Shown here one piece after another: positions 11,560 to 20,032 of a stretch of DNA of 64,000 bases (the first letter of the stretch is position 1; each line of letters opens with the position of its first letter). This stretch comes from REEB95 sp035934235 (GTDB taxonomy: Bacteria > Pseudomonadota > Alphaproteobacteria > ATCC43930 > CGMCC-115725), in assembly GCA_035934235.1 (NCBI GenBank), contig DASYYB010000008.1, positions 1 to 64,000 of the forward strand, read 5' to 3'. Below the pieces are notes generated by a model. It saw nothing but the letters and a program-made list of their open reading frames with translations, searched no databases and was not told where the DNA came from. The translations under genes and the position numbers were made by a program.

Positions 11560-11643
11560 ATGCGTCGTTAACCATGCCGAGCCGTTTTAGTGAGACGTTA
11601 ATGGCGGCGCCTTAACGTGGCGCCGGCTCAACCGGAGACGATC

Positions 11644-11805
11644 GTGCGTGCACTCATGACCTCGGTGATACGCGATACGCGCGGCGCCACGGCGATCGAA
11701 TACGCTCTTATCGCCGGCCTCATCGCCGTAGTCATCGCCGTCGCCGTTGGCACCCTTGGCACGGATGTCAAAGGGCTCTTCAACAGCGTCGCCAACGCTT
11801 ACTGA
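11644..11805 (+). CDS. Flp/Fap-type pilin subunit
   Basis: This 53-residue prepilin resembles the major subunit of Tad (Flp) pili. GTG with GGAGA five bases upstream is the likely start. The leader MRALMTSVIRDTRG ends in glycine and is followed by ATAIEYALIAGLIAVVIAVAV, the Flp processing site with the conserved Glu-Tyr and the hydrophobic assembly helix. TadV/CpaA-type peptidase would cut after G14. No other tad genes are nearby, so it is an orphan pilin copy that may be assembled by machinery encoded elsewhere. Confidence 0.9.
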   Translation: MRALMTSVIRDTRGATAIEYALIAGLIAVVIAVAVGTLGTDVKGLFNSVANAY

Positions 11806-11849
11806 ACGCGGGAAAGTTCTCGCGCGAAAAATCTACGCATTAACCGTAC

Positions 11850-11874
11850 CTCGCTACTGAAAGCATTTAGCGAG
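11850..11874. other. Hairpin downstream of the pilin gene
   Basis: CTCGCTA (11850-11856) and TAGCGAG (11868-11874) form a perfect 7-bp inverted repeat with an 11-base loop between the pilin and epimerase genes. There is no T-run, so it is at best a weak terminator or a protein-binding palindrome. Confidence 0.3.
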
Positions 11875-11943
11875 AATGCTACAAATCGTCGAGCGGCCGG
11901 CACGCAATCTTAACCAAGCGGCAGTCGTACGGGACTCTCGACG

Positions 11944-12939
11944 ATGCTCGACGGTTATTCCACGCCAGATCATTTTCATGCCGAAGCCGTGCCACACGCG
12001 CGGCGGCTGTACCTCGTTACCGGCGGCTGTGGATTCATCGGCTCCCATCTCGTCGAGGCGTTGACCGCGCGCGGCGATACCGTGCGCGTGCTCGACGATC
12101 TGTCGCGCGGCCGGCGTGAGTATTTACCGCGCAGCGTCGAATTTATCGAAGCCGACGTCGCCGATCCGGTGGCCTTGCGCCGGGCAATTCAGGATGTCGA
12201 CGGCTGCTTCCATCTCGCGGCGGTGCCGTCGGTCATCGAATGCCAGAGCCGTTGGCTCGAGGCGCATCGCACCAACCTGACCGGCACGATCAACGTCTTC
12301 GACGCGGCGCGTCGCGCGCAACCTGGCAAAACGGTCCCCGTGGTTTATGCATCGTCGGCGGCGATTTACGGTAATCGCGGGCTTGCGCCGTTGGGCGAGG
12401 CGTTGGCACCGCAACCGGTTTCGATCTGCGGCGCGGACAAAGTCGGCTGCGAGCTGCATGCGCGCATCGCACGCGCGGCCCATGGCGTGCCGACCGTCGG
12501 CTTGCGTCTGTTCAACGTTTTTGGCCCGCGTCAGCCGGCGGACTGCGCCTATCCTGGCGTCGTACCGAGCTTCTTTGCGCGGCTCAGCGCGCGGCGTCCG
12601 GTTTCGATCTTCGGCGATGGCGAGCAGGTGCGCGATTTTGTCTACGTGCGCGACGCCGTCGCGGCGTTCCTTGCGGCCATGGGCCGAAGCGCCGGCGCCG
12701 AAATCTTCAACGTCTGCACGGGGCAGAGCACGACGGTCGCAACGTTAGCCCGGCTGCTCGCACGGCTTCTTCAGATCGAAGTCGAGTTCGCCTTCTTGCC
12801 GGCGCGGCCCAGCGACGTGCGCTATTCGGTCGGTGATCCAGCGGGCGCGGCGCGTGATCTCGGTTTCGCCGCGGATATCGACCTCGAAACCGGTCTCGAG
12901 GCGACTGCACGGGCCTTAAGGACCGTCAACGCCATTTGA
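11944..12939 (+). CDS. NAD-dependent epimerase/dehydratase (extended SDR), catalytic Tyr replaced
   Basis: Proteins of this family convert nucleotide sugars for surface polysaccharides. The 331-residue protein has the NAD-binding motif TGGCGFIGSHL (26-36), the catalytic serine region VYASSAAIYGN, and C-terminal motifs RLFNVFGPRQ and FGDGEQVRDFVYVRDAV. At the YxxxK active site it reads C162-G-A-D-K166 where the family has Tyr, with codon TGC in place of TAC/TAT. This should cripple the usual chemistry unless another residue substitutes. Glycan genes follow on the other strand. The ribosome site is weak, so the start is less certain. Confidence 0.85.
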   Translation: MLDGYSTPDHFHAEAVPHARRLYLVTGGCGFIGSHLVEALTARGDTVRVLDDLSRGRREYLPRSVEFIEADVADPVALRRAIQDVDGCFHLAAVPSVIECQSRWLEAHRTNLTGTINVFDAARRAQPGKTVPVVYASSAAIYGNRGLAPLGEALAPQPVSICGADKVGCELHARIARAAHGVPTVGLRLFNVFGPRQPADCAYPGVVPSFFARLSARRPVSIFGDGEQVRDFVYVRDAVAAFLAAMGRSAGAEIFNVCTGQSTTVATLARLLARLLQIEVEFAFLPARPSDVRYSVGDPAGAARDLGFAADIDLETGLEATARALRTVNAI

Positions 12940-12954
12940 CGTCGCCGGCCCGCG

Positions 12955-14052
12955 TCAGCCGATCTGGCGGGCGACGACCGGACCGAGCCGGTTGGCGAGC
13001 GCCAGCGGTAGATGCCGCCAGGTGCCGACCATGAGGCGATATTTCGGATTGAGTGGGTTGATCTCCGGCAGATCGGCGCGCTTCACCAGCCGGTACTGAT
13101 AACCAAGCGGCGTCGGTTCGAATCCCCAATAAGTCTTGTAATCGAACGAGCCCGTGCCGCGTTTGCTGCGGCCGAAATCGAACAAGTGCACGCCGCGGGT
13201 GGCCGCGCGTTGCATTTGCGCCCAGTACATCAAATCGTACGCATGCAGCCGCCGCGCTTCTGGCACGGCGCCGCCGTAATAGGTCAGGACGCGGTCCTTG
13301 AAGAAGAAGCTCATCAAGGCCGCTGCCGGACCCTCGGGGCCGGCGACCGTCGAAATTTCGACGGAGTCGCCAAACGTCGCCTTGATCGCGCGATAGAACC
13401 GCAACGGCAGGACCGGCGTGCCCAGGTTGCGCAAACTTTCGGCGTAGATGCCGAAGAACGTCTCGACCGGCGCGTCGGCGTCGGTCACCAATCGCCGGTC
13501 GTCGATCGCTTTGCGCAGGTCGGCGCGCTTCTTGCGTGGGATCGCCTTGAGATTGTCGGCATCGTTGGCGGTGAGCGCGCGCTCGAAGCCGAAATAAAAC
13601 TCGGTCTTGGCGTGCCATGCGGCGCCGAGCGCCAGCGGCGCGCTTTGGCGCAACTCGATGAAATCGACAGCGAAGCGCTGGCCGAGCTCAGCGGCGTCGG
13701 CGGCGAGAGCCTGTGCCGCCGCATCGTCGTCGGCAACGATGCCGCCGCCGGTGGTGAAGGCGGTGGAAACCAGCGCGTGGCCGAACAGGCGCGATTTGAC
13801 ATGCACCAGCGGCAAGATGCCGACGAGGTCGTTGCCGCGCCAGGCACAGCGATAATGCGTCGCATGACCGAGCGCACGCTCGATGATTTGGCGCCAGCCC
13901 AGACGGTGGAAGAACGTCGCGTGCGGCGCGCGTTCGACGTAATTCTCCCACGCCGATTCGTCGGCGTTGCGCAGCGGCCGGATTTCCACCGGAGTGAGAG
14001 ACGGTTCGGACCGTTCGGCCGCAAAGGCGCGCGTCGCCGTGTCGGGACTCAT
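12955..14052 (-). CDS. FemAB-like peptidyl/acyl transferase (GNAT fold)
   Basis: This 365-residue protein resembles the FemAB-related proteins that accompany exopolysaccharide and XrtA/PEP-CTERM loci. Typical segments are VERAPHATFFHRLGWRQII (about 32-50), IPRKKRADLRKAI, SLRNLGTPVLPLRFYRAI and FDFGRSKRGTGSFDYKTYWGFEP near the C-terminus. The family transfers amino acids or acyl groups to cell-surface acceptors, but the acceptor is unknown here. Its ATG overlaps the stop of the upstream glycosyltransferase by four bases (ATGA), so both are one operon. A longer reading through the glycosyltransferase is only an overlapping frame. Confidence 0.85.
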   Translation of the reverse strand: MSPDTATRAFAAERSEPSLTPVEIRPLRNADESAWENYVERAPHATFFHRLGWRQIIERALGHATHYRCAWRGNDLVGILPLVHVKSRLFGHALVSTAFTTGGGIVADDDAAAQALAADAAELGQRFAVDFIELRQSAPLALGAAWHAKTEFYFGFERALTANDADNLKAIPRKKRADLRKAIDDRRLVTDADAPVETFFGIYAESLRNLGTPVLPLRFYRAIKATFGDSVEISTVAGPEGPAAALMSFFFKDRVLTYYGGAVPEARRLHAYDLMYWAQMQRAATRGVHLFDFGRSKRGTGSFDYKTYWGFEPTPLGYQYRLVKRADLPEINPLNPKYRLMVGTWRHLPLALANRLGPVVARQIG

Positions 14053-15206
14053 GCGGTTCCCGCGAACAGATGCGCATAGGCTTCGACCATACGGGCGAAC
14101 GGGAAGACGGCCGTGACGTGGGCGCGGTTGATCCGGCCGAGCGCATGCCGGCGGCCGGCATCGGCAACCAACGCCGCCAGCGCCGTTGCCAGCGTCGTTT
14201 CGCCGCGTGGCACCACGAAGGCGCGGTTGGCGGGCGCGACCATGTGCTTGACGTCGCCGACTTCGACTGCGGCGATCGGCAAGCCTGCGGCCATCGCTTC
14301 GAGCACCGTCATCGGCATCTGCTCGGTATCGGATGACAACGCGAAGACATCGAAGAATGCGAGCACGCGTTGGGGCTCGCGCACCGCGCCCAGAAAACGC
14401 ACCCGATCGGCAATGCCGAGGCGCTGGGCCATTGCTTCGAGCATCGGCCGTTCGCTGCCGTCGCCGGCGATCACCAGGCGCGTTGCACGGTTGTCGAGCC
14501 GCGCGAAGGCGTTCAGCAGACGGCCGAGGTTTTTCTCTGGCCGCAACGGCGCGACGGTGCCGATGACGATTTCGTTTTCGCCACGCTGAAACGGCGGCGC
14601 GCCGACAGCGGATTGGCGAAAATTGTCGACCTCGATCCCGTTCGGTAGATAAAGCACCCGCGATTCCGGCAAACGCCAACGCTGCAACGCGATCGCCTCG
14701 AGCGAATGCGACGGCACGATCACCGCTTCGGTGCGCGCCAGCGCCACGCGACGCAGAGCGCCGCGGCGCCATAGCGGCCGCTCGGCTTCGTCGGGGCCGA
14801 ACCCGTCTTCGAAATGACAATGGCGTGCGCCGACGCGCATGCGGTTCGCCATCGCCCATTCGATGGCGCCCCAATTGTAGGTCGCGAGCAAATCGGGCGC
14901 CGTGGCGTGGATGCGGCCGGCGTTGACCTTGAGCCGCGCCAACAGGTTGCCGTGCGGCACCGCCTGTTCGACGGTGACTGCGGCCGCCGGGTCGATCCGT
15001 TCGCGGTAGCTGACGTCACCGTTGAGACTCAGGATGGTGTGGCGGAAGCGCGGGCCGAGCGCGTTGATGATGCGCGCCAGCCGGACCTGGATGCCGCCGA
15101 CGCCGAAGCCCGGCAGCACATGCATGACATGGCGCGATGGCGCGGGCAGGGGCGCGTCGGCCGCGTCGCGCCAATCCGGCCGGACTATCGTCAGGGGGTG
15201 CGCCAT
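14049..15206 (-). CDS. GT4-family glycosyltransferase
   Basis: This 385-residue retaining glycosyltransferase of the GT-B fold probably adds a sugar to a surface glycan. The N-terminal domain begins HVMHVLPGFGVGGIQVRLARIINAL. The nucleotide-sugar domain carries IGTVAPLRPEKNLGRLLNAF, a glycine-rich AGDGSERPMLE and the acidic motif ALSSDTEQMPMTVLEAMAAGLPI. It resembles transferases of exopolysaccharide clusters that also hold FemAB-like genes. Donor and acceptor are unknown. An intrinsic terminator 60 bp before the start insulates it from upstream transcription. Confidence 0.9.
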   Translation of the reverse strand: MAHPLTIVRPDWRDAADAPLPAPSRHVMHVLPGFGVGGIQVRLARIINALGPRFRHTILSLNGDVSYRERIDPAAAVTVEQAVPHGNLLARLKVNAGRIHATAPDLLATYNWGAIEWAMANRMRVGARHCHFEDGFGPDEAERPLWRRGALRRVALARTEAVIVPSHSLEAIALQRWRLPESRVLYLPNGIEVDNFRQSAVGAPPFQRGENEIVIGTVAPLRPEKNLGRLLNAFARLDNRATRLVIAGDGSERPMLEAMAQRLGIADRVRFLGAVREPQRVLAFFDVFALSSDTEQMPMTVLEAMAAGLPIAAVEVGDVKHMVAPANRAFVVPRGETTLATALAALVADAGRRHALGRINRAHVTAVFPFARMVEAYAHLFAGTA

Positions 15207-15265
15207 GCGCCGGATGGTGACGGAAAATGGCTAAAGAACCGATAGCGGCGGGGTGCGCATCGGCC

Positions 15266-15297
15266 AAAAAAAGCGGCGGATCCTTGCGGATCCGCCG
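15266..15297 (-). terminator. Intrinsic terminator read on the minus strand
   Basis: A perfect 10-bp stem (CGGCGGATCC at 15274-15283, GGATCCGCCG at 15288-15297, four-base loop) is followed on the minus strand by C and seven T (plus-strand A-run 15266-15272). It ends something transcribed leftward from between here and the next terminator at 15508. Confidence 0.8.
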
Positions 15298-15500
15298 TCA
15301 AGTCGTCCGCCAACTGAGGTCTCATTCGGGAGACATCGCGGGGGCGGATCCCTGCTTTTTACGTGCGTCGGTCCCGAACGGCCCGGTTTGTGCGGACTTG
15401 CCTAGAGCGTTGCAAGGGGCGGGCCACATTGAGAAAGTCGTTATTCCTCAATGATGTAGTAGATTTCGGTGCCATGAGTCCGGGCGCTGGCGTCAAGTGC
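15298..15500 (-). ncRNA. Candidate small RNA between two minus-strand terminators
   Basis: No protein-coding gene is supported in this stretch, yet a strong terminator ends it on the left while another separate terminator already closes the upstream gene at 15508-15542. A leftward transcript starting in between would be a 150-240-nt RNA. An inverted repeat CATTGAG/CTCAATG (15427-15433, 15447-15453) lies in it. No promoter is clear and no known RNA family is recognised, so this is inference from terminator placement. Confidence 0.25.
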
Positions 15501-15507
15501 GCCGACG

Positions 15508-15542
15508 AAAAAAAGAGCCCGCGGCGGATGCCGGGGCTCTTT
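15508..15542 (-). terminator. Intrinsic terminator of the 99-residue gene
   Basis: AAAGAGCCC (15512-15520) and GGGCTCTTT (15534-15542) form a stem. On the minus strand the run of seven T that follows corresponds to plus-strand A-run 15508-15514. A short T-run on the plus strand makes it weakly bidirectional. Confidence 0.8.
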
Positions 15543-15651
15543 CAGTTGGGGGGCTGATCGCTCCGGTGATGCCGGAGTAAAACAGCGCACGCCTAAAATG
15601 ATGTCGTATGGTTAATAAAACGTTTACGTGCCGCCATCGTTCGGCGTCGGC

Positions 15652-15951
15652 TCAGACTTCGCCGAGGTATTTGCGCGCGAAGCGCAACAGCTCAAGATCG
15701 CTCGTTTGCTTGGCGACGGTCTGGATTTCGTGGAAATAGGCGCGCAAGCCAGCCTGGTCGATCCGGCACGACAGCCAGCCGACGAATTGATCGGGTGTGC
15801 GAACCCACGCGGGCAAGGGGTCCAGCGCATTGTCGAACGGCAGGACGCTCTGCATGATGCGCCAGCGGCGTTGCGACAGAATTTCCGCAGATTCGTCGCC
15901 AGTGCCTGGCGTCCAACCCGGACGCGCATAAGCATGCGTGCGTCGGACCAT
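15652..15951 (-). CDS. Hypothetical protein, 99 residues
   Basis: I do not recognise the family. The ATG is preceded by a long purine-rich ribosome site (GAGGAGAGAAGAGAG), and the gene ends before a good intrinsic terminator, so it is probably expressed. The protein starts MVRRTHAYARPGWTPGTGDES and ends in a compact segment with TPDQFVGWLSCRIDQAGLRAYF and LELLRFARKYLGEV. It has no signal peptide or membrane helix and looks like a small soluble helical protein. An upstream in-frame extension of 27 residues lacks a ribosome site. Confidence 0.65.
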   Translation of the reverse strand: MVRRTHAYARPGWTPGTGDESAEILSQRRWRIMQSVLPFDNALDPLPAWVRTPDQFVGWLSCRIDQAGLRAYFHEIQTVAKQTSDLELLRFARKYLGEV

Positions 15952-16426
15952 ATTCTCTCTTCTCTCCTCGGGCTCTTTTATTCGTGCAGAATTCTTGGCA
16001 ACCAAAATACGTACGAGGTCCGGAACGCACAATCATAAAAGGTCATTAAAATGCAAGAAATTACAGTTAATTTCTCTAGTTATAGTTAAGTAAAAGCGCC
16101 GGTGGACCGAACACGCACGAGGTGCCGCGCACATAACATTAATGGCTGAAAACAGCGATATTTCGAGGGTGTGATCCGAAAGAGCCGTACGACCGACGTC
16201 GCCATTATCGTCGTGCGCCGGCGGTGGATGTAAAATCTGCCGACAAGCTATTGATATTAATCATATATTTGTCTCGTTAAGCTTGTATTCACTGTGAAAA
16301 AGGGATTACCTCAACGGCGAAGCTCGCGCTCGCAATCGTCGCCAGAATGGCCGGTAGAACGCCCAACGCGCTCCCGTCGAACGGGGCGGTCGTCGAGACG
16401 GGCAAAAAGAAAAACCGGGAAGACCG
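15952..16426. other. AT-rich intergenic region
   Basis: No gene is supported. Bases about 16020-16100 and 16250-16300 are much more AT-rich than the flanks and probably hold the divergent promoters of the 99-residue gene and the methyltransferase. I see no repeats or RNA structure of note. Confidence 0.4.
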
Positions 16427-17179
16427 ATGTCGTCGTTGTCGCAATGTCTCAAGCATCGCTATTTCGGCCGTTACCTGCACCCCTATACGGTCCTGCGCCG
16501 CCGCATCGAGGACTTGTTGGCGCCTGACGCCACCGTGCTCGATGCCGGTTGCGGCCGCAGCGCGCCGACGCTGGCGCATTTCCGCGGCCGCGCCCGGCGC
16601 CTCATCGGCGTTGACCAAGTCGCATTCGCCGGCACCCCAAACGATCTCGAATTGCGCCAGCGCGATCTCGCCGATACCGGCGTCGCTGCGGACTCTGTGG
16701 ATCTGATGTACAGCCAGGCGGTGCTCGAACACGTCACCGATCCCGACGCCGTCTTTGCCGAGATTGCGCGACTGCTGGCGCCGGGCGGCCGTTATATCGG
16801 GCTCACTGCCAACAAGTGGGACTATGCCTCGCTGGCGGCGCGGATCGTTCCGAACCGCTTTCATCCGTGGATCGTGCGCCGCACCGAAGGCCGCGCCGAA
16901 GAGGATGTTTTTCCGACGGCGTATCGGGTCAATACACGGCGCGACGTTGCGCATTTCGCGGCGCGTCATGGCCTCGAGATCGCCGAGTTTCGTTATCTCG
17001 GCCAGTATCCCAGCTATTTTATGTTCAACGGCGTGCTGTTTTTGATCGCGACTGCCTACCAGAAGCTGCTCGAGCGGGTCGCGCCGTTGCACTGCCTCCA
17101 GGGCTGGATCTTCTTCGTGCTGCGCAAGCCCGTGACCGCCGCCGAGCACTCCACGGTTGCCGCCCGTCCCGCGGCCTGA
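16427..17179 (+). CDS. Class I SAM-dependent methyltransferase
   Basis: The 250-residue protein has the SAM-binding motif VLDAGCGRSAPTL (37-49), an acidic residue at the end of strand 2 (IGVDQ), and motif SQAVLEHVTDPDAVFAEIARLLAPGGRY typical of the UbiE/Methyltransf_11 type. The C-terminal half (FLIATAYQKLLERVAPLHCLQGWIFFVLRK) is hydrophobic and may touch the membrane. The substrate is unknown. Given the glycan genes to the left, a surface sugar or lipid is possible. The ATG follows a GGGAAGA ribosome site. Confidence 0.85.
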   Translation: MSSLSQCLKHRYFGRYLHPYTVLRRRIEDLLAPDATVLDAGCGRSAPTLAHFRGRARRLIGVDQVAFAGTPNDLELRQRDLADTGVAADSVDLMYSQAVLEHVTDPDAVFAEIARLLAPGGRYIGLTANKWDYASLAARIVPNRFHPWIVRRTEGRAEEDVFPTAYRVNTRRDVAHFAARHGLEIAEFRYLGQYPSYFMFNGVLFLIATAYQKLLERVAPLHCLQGWIFFVLRKPVTAAEHSTVAARPAA

Positions 17180-17269
17180 TCGCCGTTCTTTTTCTCGCGC
17201 TGCATTTTAGGGAACGGTGCCGCGCCGCTGCCGTTATCTGGCCAGTGTTATTATGTGGAGGCCGGACGG

Positions 17270-17866
17270 ATGCGGATTGCGACGATAGTGGCATTGGCGT
17301 TTTTATTGGCAGCATGCACGACGGAGCGGCAGACGGAGCCGCAGCGCACGGCAACCGAAGAGATGTTGATCTCCAGCGCGGCGGACCGGGCGGTCGACGA
17401 TCTCAAACTCGACGTCCGCGGCAAGGCCGTTTTCGTCGACGCGTCGAACTACAAAGGTCTTGATGCCGAATACACCGTCGCTGCCGTCCACACGCAAATG
17501 TTGAAGAATGGCGCGCGGCTGGTCGCAGACCGCAAGGCAGCCGATCTCGTGATTGAGATGCGCAACGGCGCGCAGTCGATCGATCAGAAAGAATTCTTGG
17601 TCGGTATTCCGACGTTTGACGTGCCGATCCCGTTCGCCGGAAGCTTCACATTCCCGAAGATCGCGCTTTACGACCGCGCGGAAGATGTCGGCGTATCGAA
17701 ATTGACGGTTGCCGATTACGGCGGCTCGAACGGTGCTTTAATCGGATCGAGCGGGCCGGTTTACGGCTTCGCGCACGACAGGCACTACAAAATCTTGGTC
17801 TTCATCGGCTGGAGCAACCAGGATTTCCATCCCGACGAGGACGCCGGGACGACGAAAGGCAACTGA
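17270..17866 (+). CDS. Secreted lipoprotein, DUF6655-like
   Basis: The ATG eight bases after GGAGG gives 198 residues; an earlier GTG overlaps the ribosome site. The N-terminus MRIATIVALAFLLAAC is a lipoprotein signal with C16 as the lipidated cysteine. The mature protein reads ATEEMLISSAADRAVDDLKLDVRGKAVFVDAS and later GARLVADRKAADLVIEMRNGAQSID, which I recall as typical of small bacterial lipoproteins grouped as DUF6655. Function is unknown. It converges on a histidine kinase gene with eight bases between. Confidence 0.75.
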   Translation: MRIATIVALAFLLAACTTERQTEPQRTATEEMLISSAADRAVDDLKLDVRGKAVFVDASNYKGLDAEYTVAAVHTQMLKNGARLVADRKAADLVIEMRNGAQSIDQKEFLVGIPTFDVPIPFAGSFTFPKIALYDRAEDVGVSKLTVADYGGSNGALIGSSGPVYGFAHDRHYKILVFIGWSNQDFHPDEDAGTTKGN

Positions 17867-17874
17867 CGACGCCG

Positions 17875-19686
17875 TTAGGCGGCGCGTCGCTGACACTCGA
17901 ATTCGATGGCGACGGTGGTGCCCTCGTTGACGGCGCTGGTGATCGAGAACCGGCCACCGAGCAATTCGACAAGATGCTTGGTCAGCGGCAAACCGAGACC
18001 GGCGCCGTCGTATTTGCGGGCGATGCTGTTGTCGAGTTGTTCGAACGGCCGCAAGGCCGCCGGAATGTCCTCTTCGGCCATACCGATGCCAGTATCCTTG
18101 ACCTCGATCACCATGTGTCGGGCCGTCTTGCGCGCCGACACCGTGACGGATCCGCCGGCGGGCGTGAACTTCAAGGCGTTGGAGACCAGATTGATCAGGA
18201 TCTGACGGAGGCGCGTCTCGTCGCCCATAACCGGCGGCAGATCGGGATCGAGCCGCGTATCGAAGCTGACCTTGGCGCGTTCGGCCTGGGCGCGGACGAT
18301 GCGATCGACTTCGGAAACGATGGCGGCCACATCGAGCGGCTTGTGCCCGACCTTGAGGGCGTTGGCTTCGGCCTTGCTGAGATCGAGGATGTCGTTGACG
18401 ATTTCGAGCAGGTGAGCGCCGGCGCCGCGGATGTCATGGGCATATTCGCGATACCGCTGCTGGAGCGGGCCGAGCATCGCGGTTTCGATGATCTCGGAAA
18501 AGCCGATGATGGCGTTGAGCGGCGTACGCAGCTCGTGACTCATGTTGGCGAGAAAACGCGATTTCGCCTGCGTCATCGCCTCCGCACGGGCGCGGGCCTC
18601 GGTCGCGCGGTTGGTTTCAAGCCGTGCTTCCGCAAGGTTGACGTACGAAGCGAAGTGCCGCAGCGCAAGGACCGTGAGCAGGGTGACCATGCCGAGAATG
18701 ACCATCAGTGCGATGACGATGCCGATGAGTTCGTTGCGCCACTGGGCATAGGCGCGCTTGTCCGTCATGATCACGTTGACAGCCAGCGGGAAATTCGTGA
18801 GCGCGTGGGTCGCAATGAAAAGCGGCTCGCCGCCAAGCTTGCCGGTGCCATGCGTGACGTCGGACGCGCTTTGCGCGAGGACCTGTGTGAACGCGAGCTC
18901 TGACGCGAGATTTTTGCCGACGGCCGGAATCGACGGATAGCGCACGAGCAGCAACCCGTCGCGCCGGAACAGCGCCACGCCCGTGCCTGGCCCGAGATAG
19001 ATGTCGCGATAGAGACTGGTGAAATAATCGAGCGGGATCGTGCCGGTGATTATGCCGGCGAACGATCCATCGGGCGCCTCCAGGCGCTGTACCAGCAGGA
19101 CCGCGTGCATATCGATGGTTTGAAATTTGACGGGCTCGCTAATGAATTTGACCGGCGTCGGGTTGTCGCGGGCGCGTTGGAAGTATTGGCGAAACGACAC
19201 GTCCAGATTCGGTGGCGCGGCGGAGTCAGATGAATTGACCAGTCGGCCGCGTGCATCGAAAATCGTGATGTCCGCAAGTTGTGGCATGTTGCCCCATTCG
19301 GCGCGCAGCAGGTCGTGGACGTCCGCGCCGCCATAGAGGCTGCCGATGGTCTTGGCGCTCGCCGCGCCTTTCTTGTGCACGAGTAGATTGAGCGTGTCCC
19401 TCAAGGTTAGATCGACGGAATCAAGCGCCTGCTCCGTCTGTTCGGCCAGGACAATGTCGAGGCTCGAAAGAGTCTGTCGCGTCCGCGTGGTCGCCTCGTC
19501 GTAGAGGTGAACCAGCAACATCACGGCGATGAGGGCAATCGCCGCTCCAATGACGATGCTGGTCGCGACGAGAAATGTCGTCGGTCGCACCAAGGCGGTG
19601 GGCCGGTCGGAATCGACAGACGTTGACGGTAGTGCGGTCGGTTTCGGATCCGCCATCGGCATGCGCCCGTAGGAGAAGCCTCCCAT
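17875..19686 (-). CDS. Sensor histidine kinase with extracytoplasmic Cache-type domain
   Basis: The 603-residue membrane kinase has helices at about 36-60 and 320-342 enclosing a roughly 260-residue periplasmic region of Cache type (DITIFDARGRLVNSSDS, SFRQYFQRARDN, GIITGTIPLDYFTSLY). The cytoplasmic part holds the phospho-acceptor H384 in FLANMSHELRTPLNAIIGF and an ATPase domain with LVSNALKFTPAGG, KDTGIGM and GAGLGLPLTK. The ligand is unknown and no cognate regulator is adjacent. The start is uncertain: ATGs 24 and 30 bases downstream are also possible, and none has a strong ribosome site. Confidence 0.9.
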   Translation of the reverse strand: MGGFSYGRMPMADPKPTALPSTSVDSDRPTALVRPTTFLVATSIVIGAAIALIAVMLLVHLYDEATTRTRQTLSSLDIVLAEQTEQALDSVDLTLRDTLNLLVHKKGAASAKTIGSLYGGADVHDLLRAEWGNMPQLADITIFDARGRLVNSSDSAAPPNLDVSFRQYFQRARDNPTPVKFISEPVKFQTIDMHAVLLVQRLEAPDGSFAGIITGTIPLDYFTSLYRDIYLGPGTGVALFRRDGLLLVRYPSIPAVGKNLASELAFTQVLAQSASDVTHGTGKLGGEPLFIATHALTNFPLAVNVIMTDKRAYAQWRNELIGIVIALMVILGMVTLLTVLALRHFASYVNLAEARLETNRATEARARAEAMTQAKSRFLANMSHELRTPLNAIIGFSEIIETAMLGPLQQRYREYAHDIRGAGAHLLEIVNDILDLSKAEANALKVGHKPLDVAAIVSEVDRIVRAQAERAKVSFDTRLDPDLPPVMGDETRLRQILINLVSNALKFTPAGGSVTVSARKTARHMVIEVKDTGIGMAEEDIPAALRPFEQLDNSIARKYDGAGLGLPLTKHLVELLGGRFSITSAVNEGTTVAIEFECQRRAA

Positions 19687-19774
19687 TAAAGGGTCGACGG
19701 ACTGAGAAATTTCTTAAAATCGCGCAACGTCGCCGTTCTGGCCCGGATAGGGTTAGCAAGCGGTTAACAGATGT

Positions 19775-20015
19775 CGCGCCCTGGGCGTATTGCTCGGCGA
19801 CCGTGGCGCTGCCGCAAATGGTCAGCGAACAGGCGCCGGGGTGGTGGCGTAGTCCAAAATATCGCGTCGCGAAGCCGCCCATCGACAGACCGATGACATG
19901 CGCCTGGTCGACGGTGAGACGATCCGCGCGGCGGCAATGTCGTCGACCGCGCGCTCGATCGAATATCGCGCGACATCTTCTGGCACGGAAAGATCACGGC
20001 AAAGCTCGCAGATCG
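19775..20015 (-). pseudogene. Remnant of an alpha/beta-hydrolase gene
   Basis: Two minus-strand frames together resemble the core of an alpha/beta-hydrolase. The first reads SVPEDVARYSIERAVDDIAAARIV. After a frame change near 19920 the second reads LTVDQAHVIGLSMGGFATRY and then FGLRHHPGACSLTICGS, with the nucleophile elbow GLSMGG. The flanks that should carry the rest of the enzyme do not match. It is therefore a decayed internal fragment, not a gene. Boundaries are approximate. Confidence 0.65.
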
Positions 20016-20032
20016 AGTGATAGCAAGCGACG

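Noticed and set aside
14053..14874. N-terminal extension of the FemAB-like protein through the glycosyltransferase gene
   Set aside because: The extra 274 residues overlap the glycosyltransferase coding frame and have shadow-like composition. The ATGA overlap marks the real start.
15241..15545. CRISPR-like repeats, because several short palindromes are close together
   Set aside because: The palindromes differ from one another and carry T-runs on one strand. They are terminators, and no regular repeat-spacer pattern exists in the window.
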